This document shows, in pieces, positions 55,907 through 64,000 of a DNA stretch of 64,000 bases (position 1 is its first letter; each line of letters opens with the position of its first letter). Source of the DNA: Aerococcus christensenii (GTDB taxonomy: Bacteria > Bacillota > Bacilli > Lactobacillales > Aerococcaceae); the NCBI RefSeq assembly GCF_001543105.1, contig NZ_CP014159.1, positions 1,570,921 to 1,634,920 of the forward strand. Direction: 5' to 3'. The notes under the pieces were generated by a model that did no database searches, was not told the origin of the DNA, and saw only the letters and a program-made list of their open reading frames with translations. The translations under genes were made by a program, and so were the position numbers.

Positions 55907-58900
55907 GTGCCATATTTCAATATTGTTGCACAGACGACAGAAAATACAGTTGTTACAGAATATGAGTCGGTAAAAACACGTGCCAGCAATTATCAGTCTG
56001 AATCAGCTTTGGAAAAAGAATTTATTCGTATGCTCACGGAACAGGGATACGAATATCTTACAATACATCATGAAAAAGATTTGCTTGCCAATCTTCGTAC
56101 TCAGCTTGAGAAACTGAATAGTTACCATTTCTCTGAAACGGAATGGGATAGATTTTTCAAAGATTCCATTGCCAACCAGAATGAAGGAATTGTAGAAAAG
56201 ACCCGTAAGATTCAGGAAGATAATGTTCAGGTGTTAAAGCGTGATGATGGAAGCACAAAGAATATCACTCTTATTGATAAGAAGAATATTCATAACAACT
56301 TTCTTCAGGTCATCAATCAGTATGTTATTGGTACTGCCGAAGGTGCAAAGCACGACAATCGCTATGATGTTACGATCCTTGTGAATGGTTTGCCACTTGT
56401 TCATATAGAACTTAAACGCCGAGGTGTGGCTATTCGTGAGGCATTTAATCAGATTAACAGATATCAGCGTGATTCGTTTTGGGCGGGAAGTGGTTTGTTT
56501 GAATACACACAGATTTTCGTTATATCTAATGGAACAAATACAAAGTATTATTCTAACAGCACACGTTTTAACGCTATCAAGGATGTTAATGCTGCTGCCA
56601 GTGCCAAGAAAGGTAAAACAAGTAATAGTTTTGAATTTACTTCCTTCTGGGCAGATGCAAACAATCGTGTCATTCCTGACCTGATTGACTTTACAAGAAC
56701 ATTCTTTGCAAAGCATACGATTTTAAATATCATTACCAAGTACTGCATTTTCACATCAGAAAATATGCTTATGGTAATGCGTCCATATCAGATTACGGCT
56801 ACAGAGCGTATCTTGAATCGTATCGAGATTGCCAATAACTACAAAAAATATGGTGATATTGCAGGTGGTGGCTACATCTGGCATACAACAGGTTCAGGTA
56901 AGACACTTACATCATTTAAGACGGCAAGACAAGCTTCATTACTTCCTTATATCGATAAGGTGTTGTTCGTAGTTGACCGTAAGGATTTGGACTACCAGAC
57001 AATGAAGGAATATGATCGTTTTGAAAAAGGTGCAGCAAACAGCAATACCTCTACTGCTATTTTGAAAAAGCAGTTAGATGATAGTAATGCTCACATTATC
57101 ATTACAACTATTCAGAAACTTGCAACATTCATCAAAAAAAATAAAGAACATGAAATATATAATAAGCACGTGGTTATCATCTTTGACGAATGCCATAGAA
57201 GTCAGTTTGGTGATATGCACGCTGCCATTGTAAAAAGCTTTAAGAAATATCATCTGTTCGGCTTTACAGGAACACCAATTTTCCCGGCTAATACAGGAAG
57301 TGTCCGTAAGCCACAGTCCTTTACAACCGAGCAGACTTTCGGTGATCAGCTCCATACATATACTATTGTCGATGCTATCAATGATAAGAACGTACTTCCA
57401 TTCAGAGTTGATTATGTAAAGACAATGGATATGGGTGAAGATATTGATGATGAACAGGTGTTTGATATTGCTCGTGAAAAGGCTATGATGGCACCTGAAA
57501 GAATCAAGCTTGTTACGGAATATATCCTTAATAACTTTGATAGAAAAACCTATCGTGGTGATAAGACTTATATCTATAACACCCTTACAAACATTTCGGA
57601 AGTTGCTTCCGGCAAGAATGGTGCGGTAGAAGAAATCAAGCAGAAACAACGAGTAAGTGGATTTAACTCTATCTTTGCCGTTGCCTCTGTTCCGATGGCA
57701 AAATTATATTATCAGGAATTCAAGAAACAGATGGAGGCTGACCCTACCAAAAAACTCCGTATTGCTACTATCTATAGCTATGGTGCAAACGAAGCTGAAT
57801 ATGATGAAGGTACAAGCGGTATTCTTGATGAGGAAAATTCAGAAGATACATCTGCACTTGACCAGTCTTCAAGAGATTTCCTTGAGGCTGCTATCAAAGA
57901 TTATAACGAGATGTTCCATACGAACTACTCTACAGATAGCGACAAATTCCAGAACTATTATAAAGACGTTTCCCTTCGTATGAAGAACAAGGAGCTTGAT
58001 TTACTAATCGTTGTAAATATGTTCCTTACAGGCTTTGATGCCACAACCTTGAATACATTATGGGTTGATAAGAATTTGAAGATGCACGGACTCATTCAGG
58101 CTTTTTCAAGAACAAACCGAATTCTTAACTCGATTAAGACATTTGGTAACATTGTCTGCTTTAGAAATCTTCAGAAACGTGTTGATACTGCTATTTCACT
58201 TTTTGGTGATAAGAATGCAGGGGGTATTGTCCTGATGAAAGGCTTTAAAGATTACTACTATGGCTATGAAAGTATTGATGGTAAAATATATCCGGGATAT
58301 ATAGATATGATGGATGACCTTACATCAAAATTTCCACTTTCAGAGCCACAGATTATAGGCGAGCAGAATCAGAAGGACTTTATCTCCCTATTTGGTGCAA
58401 TCCTACGTATGAGAAACCTTTTATCTGCATTTGATGAATTCGCTGGCAAAGAAATGATTACCGAACGTGATTTACAGGATTACCTTTGCAGATATCAGGA
58501 CTTGCGTGATGAATGGAATGAAAAACGCAAGAAAGGTGAAAGCACCGATATTATTGATGATATTGTCTTTGAGGTTGAACTTATCAAGCAGATTGAAATC
58601 AATATTGATTATATCCTTATGCTTGTAAAGAAATACCATGATAATCACTGTGAAGATAAAGAAGTCCTTGTCACAATCAAGAAAGCTATTGATGCCAGTC
58701 CTGAACTTCGTAGCAAGAAGGCTCTTATTGAAACCTTTATTGCAGGAATTAATAATGTCGAAGATGTTATGACAGAATGGCATGATTATGTAGCTGAAAA
58801 GCGTGAAGAGGAACTTGTTCAGATTATCAAAGAAGAAAAGCTGAAAGAACCTGAAACAAGAAAATTCCTTGAGAATGCATTCCGTGACGGTGAAATTAAA

Positions 58901-59068
58901 ACCACAGGTACAGATATTGATAAGCTTATGCCTCCTGTATCTCGTTTCGGTGGCAGAAACAGAGCAGTTAAGAAACAAGGTGTCATCGATAAACTGAAAT
59001 CATTCTTTGAGAAGTTCTTCGGGGTTGGAGGTTCATTCACTACTGAAAAGCCAAAGTTTTTTAATTAG
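55907..59068 (+). CDS. hsdR: Type I restriction endonuclease subunit HsdR
   Basis: A 1053-residue motor-nuclease subunit. The N-terminal PD-(D/E)xK nuclease has Asp near 154, the IELK element at 167-170 and a QxxxY motif at 182-186. The superfamily 2 helicase part has Walker A HTTGSGKTLTSF near 329, the DECH box at 427-430 and later motifs FTGTP and QAFSRTNR near 730. The C-terminal helical domain binds HsdM/HsdS. The start is a GTG at 55907 with AAAGGAGG about 9 nt upstream, separated from hsdS by 22 nt. The complex pulls DNA past it and cuts at a distance when the target is unmethylated. Confidence 0.95.
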   Translation: MPYFNIVAQTTENTVVTEYESVKTRASNYQSESALEKEFIRMLTEQGYEYLTIHHEKDLLANLRTQLEKLNSYHFSETEWDRFFKDSIANQNEGIVEKTRKIQEDNVQVLKRDDGSTKNITLIDKKNIHNNFLQVINQYVIGTAEGAKHDNRYDVTILVNGLPLVHIELKRRGVAIREAFNQINRYQRDSFWAGSGLFEYTQIFVISNGTNTKYYSNSTRFNAIKDVNAAASAKKGKTSNSFEFTSFWADANNRVIPDLIDFTRTFFAKHTILNIITKYCIFTSENMLMVMRPYQITATERILNRIEIANNYKKYGDIAGGGYIWHTTGSGKTLTSFKTARQASLLPYIDKVLFVVDRKDLDYQTMKEYDRFEKGAANSNTSTAILKKQLDDSNAHIIITTIQKLATFIKKNKEHEIYNKHVVIIFDECHRSQFGDMHAAIVKSFKKYHLFGFTGTPIFPANTGSVRKPQSFTTEQTFGDQLHTYTIVDAINDKNVLPFRVDYVKTMDMGEDIDDEQVFDIAREKAMMAPERIKLVTEYILNNFDRKTYRGDKTYIYNTLTNISEVASGKNGAVEEIKQKQRVSGFNSIFAVASVPMAKLYYQEFKKQMEADPTKKLRIATIYSYGANEAEYDEGTSGILDEENSEDTSALDQSSRDFLEAAIKDYNEMFHTNYSTDSDKFQNYYKDVSLRMKNKELDLLIVVNMFLTGFDATTLNTLWVDKNLKMHGLIQAFSRTNRILNSIKTFGNIVCFRNLQKRVDTAISLFGDKNAGGIVLMKGFKDYYYGYESIDGKIYPGYIDMMDDLTSKFPLSEPQIIGEQNQKDFISLFGAILRMRNLLSAFDEFAGKEMITERDLQDYLCRYQDLRDEWNEKRKKGESTDIIDDIVFEVELIKQIEINIDYILMLVKKYHDNHCEDKEVLVTIKKAIDASPELRSKKALIETFIAGINNVEDVMTEWHDYVAEKREEELVQIIKEEKLKEPETRKFLENAFRDGEIKTTGTDIDKLMPPVSRFGGRNRAVKKQGVIDKLKSFFEKFFGVGGSFTTEKPKFFN

Positions 59069-59149
59069 GCCGATGCGATGGCTCAACAGTCTGTTCTTAT
59101 GGTTGCAGAAGATTCCGCAACTCATGGGACAAAGAAAGATGCTGAGTAA
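59069..59149 (+). other. In-frame open extension after the hsdR stop codon
   Basis: Directly after the hsdR TAG the same frame stays open for 26 codons (MAQQSVLMVAEDSATHGTKK within it) to a TAA. It could be the remnant of a longer ancestral HsdR tail or the end of an unrelated truncated gene. No separate ribosome binding site is seen for the ATG at 59078. Confidence 0.35.
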
Positions 59150-59158
59150 ATGATAAGA

Positions 59159-59205
59159 AAACGACCACATAGGAGCATTTATACTCTTGTATGGTCGTTA
59201 TTTCT
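59159..59205 (+). terminator. Probable terminator of the type I R-M operon
   Basis: AACGACCA and TGGTCGTT pair with a bulge and an 18-20-nt loop, followed by TATTTCTT. Confidence 0.5.
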
Positions 59206-59297
59206 TACGTTCCCGCTTAAAGGCTTTCAGCCGGTTTTCTTTTAATCCCTTACTGAAAACTCCTTTTTATGCAGTTTTTTTTACTATCCTTTACATT

Positions 59298-59328
59298 AAA
59301 AAAGGCGAAGTTTTTTCTTCGCCCTTTT
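59298..59328 (-). terminator. Terminator downstream of nadC
   Basis: On the minus strand GGCGAAG and CTTCGCC pair around an AAAAAA loop and are followed by six T residues, about 55 nt past the nadC stop codon. Confidence 0.85.
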
Positions 59329-59381
59329 CCTCCAGACTTTCTACATGACTAAAACCTGATATGCTTACTATTCTCATTCAT

Positions 59382-60227
59382 TTATATAACCTGTAAATGT
59401 TTCATTGATAAATCTAAACATCTCGCAGAATGAGTAATTTCCCCACTAGAAATATAATCCAACGGTAAATCTTTATATTCACTAATATTATCTAACGTAA
59501 AATTGCCCGATGCTTCAACAATCGCCCGTCCATCAATCCATTTTAAAGCTTCTGCCATAGCCTCATGTGACATATTATCCAACATAATAATATCTGCTTG
59601 GCCATGTATAGCTTCTTTAACCATTTCAAGAGTCTCTACTTCTACTTCAATTTTTTTGATAAAAGGAGAGTAAGCGCGTGCTGCTTTAATCGCAGGAATG
59701 ACGCCTCCTGCAGCCTCAATATGATTGTCTTTGAGCATGATAGCCTCTGACAAGGAAAAACGATGATTATACCCTCCACCAATTCTTACCGCATATTTTT
59801 CTAATAAGCGATATCCTGGGGTGGTTTTTCTCGTATCTAACAGTTTGATCGTACTGCCTTCCAAAGCTTGAACCATACAATGTGTAAGCGTTGCAATTCC
59901 GCTCATTCTCTGCAAAAAATTTAAAGCCACCCTCTCCCCAGTTAATAGGGTATTGACAGATCCCGTAATTTGCATCAATTGATCATTAGGATTCACTGCA
60001 TCCCCTTCCTGAACAAGCCACTGGCATGTTGTTTGAGGATCTAAATATTGAAAAACACGTTCAAAAACAGCTAATCCACAAATAATTCCTAATTCTTTAG
60101 CTAACAATTGTACTGTGGCTTGTTGTCCCATATAAATAGCTTGTGTTGTGACATCTTCATAAGGTACATCTTCTTTTAATCCGCGAACAATATACTCATC
60201 CACCAAGTCTTGATTAATCGCTAACAT
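59382..60227 (-). CDS. nadC: Nicotinate-nucleotide pyrophosphorylase (quinolinate phosphoribosyltransferase)
   Basis: An enzyme of 281 residues that makes nicotinate mononucleotide from quinolinate and PRPP. Typical segments are LKEDVPYEDVTTQAI at the N-terminus, LNFLQRMSGIATLT near residue 105, LDTRKTTPGYRLLEKYAV near 130 and the glycine-poor C-terminal VEASGNFTLDNI. The start at 60227 has AAGGAGATG upstream. No nadA or nadB is nearby, so if these are absent genome-wide the enzyme would use imported quinolinate. It is divergent from the niacin-type ECF component gene. Confidence 0.93.
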   Translation of the reverse strand: MLAINQDLVDEYIVRGLKEDVPYEDVTTQAIYMGQQATVQLLAKELGIICGLAVFERVFQYLDPQTTCQWLVQEGDAVNPNDQLMQITGSVNTLLTGERVALNFLQRMSGIATLTHCMVQALEGSTIKLLDTRKTTPGYRLLEKYAVRIGGGYNHRFSLSEAIMLKDNHIEAAGGVIPAIKAARAYSPFIKKIEVEVETLEMVKEAIHGQADIIMLDNMSHEAMAEALKWIDGRAIVEASGNFTLDNISEYKDLPLDYISSGEITHSARCLDLSMKHLQVI

Positions 60228-60351
60228 ATAAACATCTCCTTGTGTTTTCCTCCTCAAATAAGGTAGTTATCTATTCTTTTATGTTTTATCATACCACAAG
60301 TCTTAAAAGCGCTCTTTTTTTTTATTTTTCCTTGATCATCAATTCGCTTTG

Positions 60352-60380
60352 TTGACAAATCCATGCGTTCCTTTTAAAAT
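60352..60380 (+). promoter_or_regulatory. Promoter of niaX
   Basis: TTGACA at 60352-60357 and TAAAAT at 60375-60380 are 17 nt apart, 63 nt upstream of the start codon. The divergent nadC has an extended TGGTATGAT -10 on the other strand near 60290. Confidence 0.6.
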
Positions 60381-60443
60381 TGTCATTGATTGCTTTTTGT
60401 TAGTATTACTTGGCATAAAATGTGATAGAAAAGGAATTGTTGA

Positions 60444-61031
60444 ATGAACCACAATACATTATCAAAAACGTTTTCCTCTACTCGCACCTTATCTGTTGTA
60501 GCTCTTTTAACAGCTATTGGCATTTTGGTTCCGATTATCAGTCCATTTAAGGTCATTATTGGTCCTTTCTCTTGGACACTTGGTACACATATCGCTATTG
60601 ACTTAGCACTCTTCTTATCACCAGCAGCTGGCGCATTTGTTGCACTCGCTACTTCTTTGGGATTCTTTTTAGCAGGATTCCCTCTTCCCATTGTTTTTCG
60701 CGCAATTTCACATGTCTGTTATGTGACCGTTGCTGCGCTTATTCTCACTAAAAACAATCAGTTCGTGCTTTCCTTTTGGACGCGTACACTTTTTAACATC
60801 ATCATTAATAGTATACACGGACTAGGCGAACTGATTGTTATTCATTACTTTGTTCAAATTGGCTTTACACATTTACCGACTAACCACACCTATTGGATCA
60901 GTCTTTTCCTATTATTCGGTGTTTCTCCTCTTTTCCATGGGATGATAGATTTTGAAATTGCTTATCAGCTTCTTCACCTACTCCATCGGCATTTGCCCTT
61001 TTCTTTCACCCATTTTCCACTTTCACGTTAA
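60444..61031 (+). CDS. niaX: ECF transporter S component, niacin type (NiaX family)
   Basis: A small membrane protein of 195 residues with about six hydrophobic helices, matching substrate-binding (S) components of energy-coupling-factor transporters. The pattern LLTAIGILVPIISPFKVIIG followed by SWTLGTHIAIDLALFLSP is typical of NiaX. The family takes up niacin, or related pyridine acids, using a shared EcfAAT module encoded elsewhere. Its position next to nadC suggests quinolinate or nicotinate as ligand; sequence alone cannot decide. AAAAGGAA lies upstream of the ATG. Confidence 0.82.
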   Translation: MNHNTLSKTFSSTRTLSVVALLTAIGILVPIISPFKVIIGPFSWTLGTHIAIDLALFLSPAAGAFVALATSLGFFLAGFPLPIVFRAISHVCYVTVAALILTKNNQFVLSFWTRTLFNIIINSIHGLGELIVIHYFVQIGFTHLPTNHTYWISLFLLFGVSPLFHGMIDFEIAYQLLHLLHRHLPFSFTHFPLSR

Positions 61032-61062
61032 TCCATCAGATTGAACCTATCTTTTGAACAGA

Positions 61063-61092
61063 CCGCAGTTAAAACACCCTGCGGCCTTTTTT
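61063..61092 (+). terminator. Terminator of niaX, overlapping the 3' end of the amidohydrolase gene
   Basis: CCGCAG and CTGCGG pair around a 10-nt loop, followed by CCTTTTTT. The right arm and T-run encode the last codons (KKGRRVF) of the convergent amidohydrolase on the other strand. Confidence 0.75.
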
Positions 61093-62265
61093 GTAGACTT
61101 GTTTGTCTACTTGTTGAACCACTTTAACATCCTCTAGTGGATTTCCCTTCAACACAAGAAAGTCGGCTACTTTTCCTGTTTCAATAGAACCATAATCTTG
61201 ATCAATCTTCATTAATTGCGCAGAATGATAAGATGTTAGTAGAGCTTGGAAAGGCGTTAAGTGAATTTTTTCGACAAAAAGTTGAAATTCCACAGCAGTC
61301 AGTTCAAACCCATTAAATGGCGTCCCAGCATCAGTTGCTAAGGTTAACGGAATGCCTGCTTGATATATTTTCGCAACATTCTGGAGTAAGTCGGTCCAAA
61401 TTTCCCTTGTCTTATCTGCTTGGTAGCTAAAGGCTGTGCCTTCTCCAATCTTTAAAATTCCTGCTCCAGCTACTAGCGTTGGGCTTACAAAAGTTCCTTG
61501 TGCAAGCATATTGTTCAAATCTTCTTCATCTGGATAGAAGCAATGTTCCACAGAATCTACCCCTGCGGCAATCGCATTTTTAATGCCTTTAGGGCCTTCT
61601 GCATGTGCGCAAACAATTTTCCCGCGATGGTGCGCTTCTTCAACCGCTACTTTCATTTCAGCTATAGAGAGTTGTGGTTGAAACATGTGGTCATCTTTAC
61701 TCATGACACCACCTGTTGCCATTAATTTAATATTTTGCGCACCATTTTTTAATCCTTGTCGTACTGCATGGCGCATCTCATCTTCTGAATCCACTAACCA
61801 CGAAAATTCTGGAAAATCACCATGTCCACCTGTCATTGAATAAGCACGACCAGAAGGCATAATTTCAGGTAAGTCACTTAATTTTCCCTGTGCTTGCATT
61901 TGAGCTAAGCGGATATCAATGTCATACCGTGTCCCACATTCCCGCACATAAGTAACACCCGATTGAATCGCTTTTTTTAAATTATCTAGGGCGTAAACAG
62001 TAGCCTCCACTTCATTTGCTCCAAAACCTGAATCTAAAGACTCTGCGTCCATAGTCATATGCGTGTGTGCATTAATCATACCAGGCATCACATACTGTCC
62101 TTGCAAATCTACAACGCGATCACACTCATTGTCATTAGGAAGCGCTCCTGTTCCAATAGCTAAAAAACGACCTGTCTCTTCTGATACAGTGAACCACCCT
62201 TTTTCTTGTATAGTGTCGTTCACACCATCAAACAAATAAGCATTCACATAACCAATTGTTCCCAT
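61069..62265 (-). CDS. Metal-dependent amidohydrolase family protein
   Basis: A 398-residue TIM-barrel hydrolase. The metal motif NAHTHMTMD lies near residue 65. A lysine-containing strand QNIKLMATGGVMSKDD follows near 178, then the HAEG histidine (VCAHAEGPKG), the second histidine VEHCFYP and the TDAGTPF aspartate near 316. This is the pattern of the imidazolonepropionase/prolidase-like (Zn-dependent dipeptidase-type) branch of the amidohydrolase superfamily. The true substrate is unknown. AGAGGAG precedes the ATG. It is monocistronic and converges with niaX. Confidence 0.85.
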   Translation of the reverse strand: MGTIGYVNAYLFDGVNDTIQEKGWFTVSEETGRFLAIGTGALPNDNECDRVVDLQGQYVMPGMINAHTHMTMDAESLDSGFGANEVEATVYALDNLKKAIQSGVTYVRECGTRYDIDIRLAQMQAQGKLSDLPEIMPSGRAYSMTGGHGDFPEFSWLVDSEDEMRHAVRQGLKNGAQNIKLMATGGVMSKDDHMFQPQLSIAEMKVAVEEAHHRGKIVCAHAEGPKGIKNAIAAGVDSVEHCFYPDEEDLNNMLAQGTFVSPTLVAGAGILKIGEGTAFSYQADKTREIWTDLLQNVAKIYQAGIPLTLATDAGTPFNGFELTAVEFQLFVEKIHLTPFQALLTSYHSAQLMKIDQDYGSIETGKVADFLVLKGNPLEDVKVVQQVDKQVYKKGRRVF

Positions 62266-62363
62266 ACAACATTCTCCTCTCTTTTGTATGCTTATTTTAC
62301 CGCAAGCCTTTTCTTTGTCAAACCTTTTTTCTCTATCCTCTTGTCATCTCTTTACTGTTTGAA

Positions 62364-62392
62364 TAAAAAAAGCTGAAGAATATTCTTCAGCT
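62364..62392 (-). terminator. Terminator downstream of rpmF
   Basis: On the minus strand AGCTGAAGAATATTCTTCAG is part of a perfect hairpin (AGCTGAAGAAT/ATTCTTCAGCT), followed by seven T residues. Confidence 0.9.
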
Positions 62393-62405
62393 CGACAATG
62401 CTTTA

Positions 62406-62597
62406 TTAATCTTCTTTTGATTCTGATTGATTCATTACATCTTCACCATCATAAAAACCGCAGCTTGGGCAGATATGATGTGACTTACGGTATTCACCAC
62501 AGTTTGGACAAGCTACCATACCTGGCACTTCCAACTTGTAATGAGTACGACGTTTACGTTTTCTTTGTTTTGAAGTTTTACGTTTTGGTACTGCCAT
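62406..62597 (-). CDS. rpmF: 50S ribosomal protein L32
   Basis: A 63-residue zinc-binding ribosomal protein beginning [20 protein letters not shown], with the two CxxC pairs CPNC and CPSC. The start at 62597 gives the conserved MAVPKRK N-terminus; an ATG two codons earlier lies closer to the AGGAGG site. Normally it follows yceD, of which only the 3' end remains here. Confidence 0.95.
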   Translation of the reverse strand: MAVPKRKTSKQRKRKRRTHYKLEVPGMVACPNCGEYRKSHHICPSCGFYDGEDVMNQSESKED

Positions 62598-62626
62598 CTT
62601 CATTACACCTCCTATTTCGTTTCAAC

Positions 62627-62767
62627 TTAATTTTCAGAAGGATGGTCTTTGAACAACGCTTGCAATTTCACGAAACGAGGATCTCCTGTCTGTTGATGCG
62701 CTTTCGTTTCTTCAAAGACCGCTTCAACGCGTCCCCTTTGCCGTGATGCTTCAATGTCGAACTGTCG
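62627..62767 (-). pseudogene. yceD: Truncated yceD (DUF177), C-terminal remnant upstream of rpmF
   Basis: On the minus strand a frame without a start (after a TAG at 62768-62770) encodes 46 residues ending TKAHQQTGDPRFVKLQALFK then DHPSEN. This matches the C-terminal tail of YceD, the gene that normally precedes rpmF. The N-terminal roughly 130 codons are missing, and upstream sequence (62768-63012) is noncoding and unrelated. Part of the yceD-rpmF promoter region has therefore been replaced, probably by the rearrangement that placed the LPXTG gene here. Confidence 0.7.
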
Positions 62768-63012
62768 CTACAACTACTACTGCATCAGTTGCAAGAAGTA
62801 TACAATAACTTACAACATGTTTTTTTAATTTTATAGTAAGTCATCGACGAAATTAAGTAGCAATCTAAAAAAAGTAGAAACATTCAGCAAGATTGGCTGA
62901 AAACAGGAAAGTCAAGCAGACGATTTTTTTTGATTGATTTCAATTTTCTTATTTGAACGTTCCGTGGACTCAATTATCTTTAAATGGTGGTTCATTCGCT
63001 CTGTTTACAACA
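62768..63012. other. Noncoding region between the yceD remnant and the LPXTG gene terminator
   Basis: About 245 nt (gene-free stretch 62768-63086, 319 nt) of AT-rich sequence with stops in all frames. It must hold the current promoter of rpmF on the minus strand, but I could not pick a convincing one. Nothing else is recognised. Confidence 0.4.
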
Positions 63013-63056
63013 AAAAACCAAGCCCCGCTGAGTATACTCAGCGGGGCTTGGGTTTT
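63013..63056 (-). terminator. Strong terminator of the second LPXTG protein gene
   Basis: AAGCCCCGCTGAGTA and TACTCAGCGGGGCTT form a perfect 15-bp palindromic stem. T residues follow on the minus strand, about 30 nt past the stop codon. Confidence 0.92.
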
Positions 63057-63086
63057 CATTTCGTCATTAAACAAGAGCTGATAAAT

Positions 63087-64000
63087 CTATTCCTCTTCCT
63101 TCTTACGTTTTTTGCCAGCGAGTAAGGCGATGAGTCCACCAAGTGTGAAACTCCATCCTCCCCATGTCTGGCTCGCATAGCTCCCAGTATTTGGCAGGAC
63201 TTTCTTCCTTGAAGTAGCTCTTACCCTCTGGTTCGCTTCTAATTGAGATAGATTGTCAGTGATTTGTTTTTGTTGACTTGGCTGTGCTTTTGAATGTGAT
63301 TCTACATGATTATCGCCCTCTGGTTTCAAGTTCGACATATGTTCTTGATTATTTTCAAGTTCACCTTCATAAGTTGGCTTCTCATTAATCAATCCTTTTC
63401 CATTTTGGTGAATACCACGTGGGTCTTCTCCATTTGGTACTGTATAGCCAGGATTTTCCGTTTGATAATTAAACGTTGGTTTTTCATTGACTAATGGGTC
63501 ACCATGTCGATAAATAACACCAACGACTTTAACCGTCTTGCTCGTCGGTTTCTTGTTCGGTTCCGTTTGCGTCACTTTAATATCTTGACCGGTCGTCAAC
63601 TTCACATCATCAGGAACTGTAATGCTGAAGTTGCCATTGTCGCCTACCTTGCCCGTTTCTGTCTTCCCGCCTGGGAATTCCACTACAATCTCTGCGCCTG
63701 CCACACCTGTTCCGGTGATCTTCTTGCTTTGCGTATGTGGAGCGACTGGGTTTGGTTCTTGACTTTGCCCTTTTTCTTGAACAAGTTCATTCCCTGGAAT
63801 CGTTGCCTTGCTGCCATCTGGGAACTCTACAGTGGTTTCCCCGTTTGCTCCTACGGTTACGGTTGGTTTCTGATCCCCATTCTTGTTGGCTTCTTCAACT
63901 TTCCCTTTAACCGTTTCTTTTTCTGTTGGCGTCAAGCTGTTAGGGTTATCTACCCATTCTTTCGTTTGTGGTTTCTTCAACCCATCTGCTTGACTTGGCA
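63087..64000 (-). CDS. C-terminal part of an LPXTG surface adhesin (5' end outside the window)
   Basis: The last 304 or so residues of a wall-anchored protein; the frame is open to the window edge, so the start lies outside. Order: a Rib/YPDG-type module (NSLTPTEKETVKGKVEEANK ... GETTVEFPDGSKATIPG), a bacterial Ig-like module (ITGTGVAGAEIVVEFPGGKT ... GNFSITVPDD) and a short repeat of the form NEKPT-[FY] (VNEKPTFNYQ and INEKPTYEGELE). A Ser/Gln-rich linker follows, then the sortase signal LPNTG about 35 residues from the end, a hydrophobic helix and GKKRKKEEE. This is the wall anchor region of a probable adhesin. Confidence 0.9.
   Translation of the reverse strand, partial: PSQADGLKKPQTKEWVDNPNSLTPTEKETVKGKVEEANKNGDQKPTVTVGANGETTVEFPDGSKATIPGNELVQEKGQSQEPNPVAPHTQSKKITGTGVAGAEIVVEFPGGKTETGKVGDNGNFSITVPDDVKLTTGQDIKVTQTEPNKKPTSKTVKVVGVIYRHGDPLVNEKPTFNYQTENPGYTVPNGEDPRGIHQNGKGLINEKPTYEGELENNQEHMSNLKPEGDNHVESHSKAQPSQQKQITDNLSQLEANQRVRATSRKKVLPNTGSYASQTWGGWSFTLGGLIALLAGKKRKKEEE

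Noticed and set aside
59080..59381. Integrase/att-type right boundary of the R-M block
   Set aside because: No direct repeats matching sequence near 51000, no tRNA gene and no integrase were seen, so mobility as a defined element is not supported.
60228..60443. Possible NiaR operator between nadC and niaX
   Set aside because: I looked for a TGTnnnnACA-type palindrome as described for NiaR but saw none good enough to report; only ordinary promoter elements are supported.

Overview
The window reads as a chromosomal segment of a low-GC Gram-positive bacterium of the order Lactobacillales. The evidence is AAGGAGG-type ribosome binding sites, T-box leaders ahead of glyQS and hisS-aspS, two-subunit glycyl-tRNA synthetase, YSIRK/LPXTG surface proteins, and the gene order rpsU-yqeY-phoH-ybeY-dgkA-era-recO-glyQS. 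Gene content and the Gardnerella-like surface protein fit an Aerococcaceae-type inhabitant of mucosa, possibly vaginal. That placement is inference. No rRNA, tRNA, CRISPR array, insertion sequence or prophage was recognised.

Layout. 1-20 kb: metabolic and stress genes in short, mixed-strand units (flavin reductase, MBL hydrolase, proline iminopeptidase, mprF, pnuC, two UspA proteins, nth-fthC, ybaK-nnrD, gdhA, dCMP deaminase, glyA, an orphan ABC permease, rqcH, lexA). 20-33 kb: a long minus-strand housekeeping block (apt, recJ, rnz, obgE, glyS, glyQ, recO, era, dgkA, ybeY, phoH, yqeY, rpsU). 33-42 kb: kdgT, a Fur/Zur-like regulator, a PPDK regulatory protein, a secreted phospholipase A2-like protein with a small membrane partner, an RDD protein, sppA, and aspS/hisS behind a T-box. 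42-51 kb: accessory region with a decayed coiled-coil gene, a 2349-residue repeat-rich LPXTG protein, and two decayed small ORFs. 51-59 kb: a type I restriction-modification operon (HTH regulator, hsdM, rhuM, hsdS, hsdR). 59-64 kb: nadC and niaX (NAD precursor salvage), an amidohydrolase, rpmF with a truncated yceD behind it, and the anchor end of a second LPXTG adhesin.

The most notable system is the type I restriction-modification locus. Its hsdS carries three target-recognition-domain regions instead of two. A (CAGA)20 tetranucleotide tract lies exactly between the second and third. The present repeat number reads through to a 636-residue three-domain subunit. Gain or loss of one unit would stop translation just after the tract and leave a 439-residue protein with the length and layout of a normal two-domain HsdS. 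A second, 12-bp TAEL-type repeat sits in the spacer between domains 1 and 2, where copy number sets spacer length in the EcoR124 family. The locus therefore looks built to change its DNA specificity in two independent ways. A RhuM-family gene is translationally coupled between hsdM and hsdS.

Other points worth attention: a likely chimeric giant adhesin with a Gardnerella-like core; an overlapping Asp/His specifier (GACAC) in the hisS-aspS T-box; endonuclease III lacking one of its four iron-sulfur cysteines; and several gene remnants (natA, yceD, a frameshifted small secreted-type peptide, a coiled-coil protein) marking past rearrangement.
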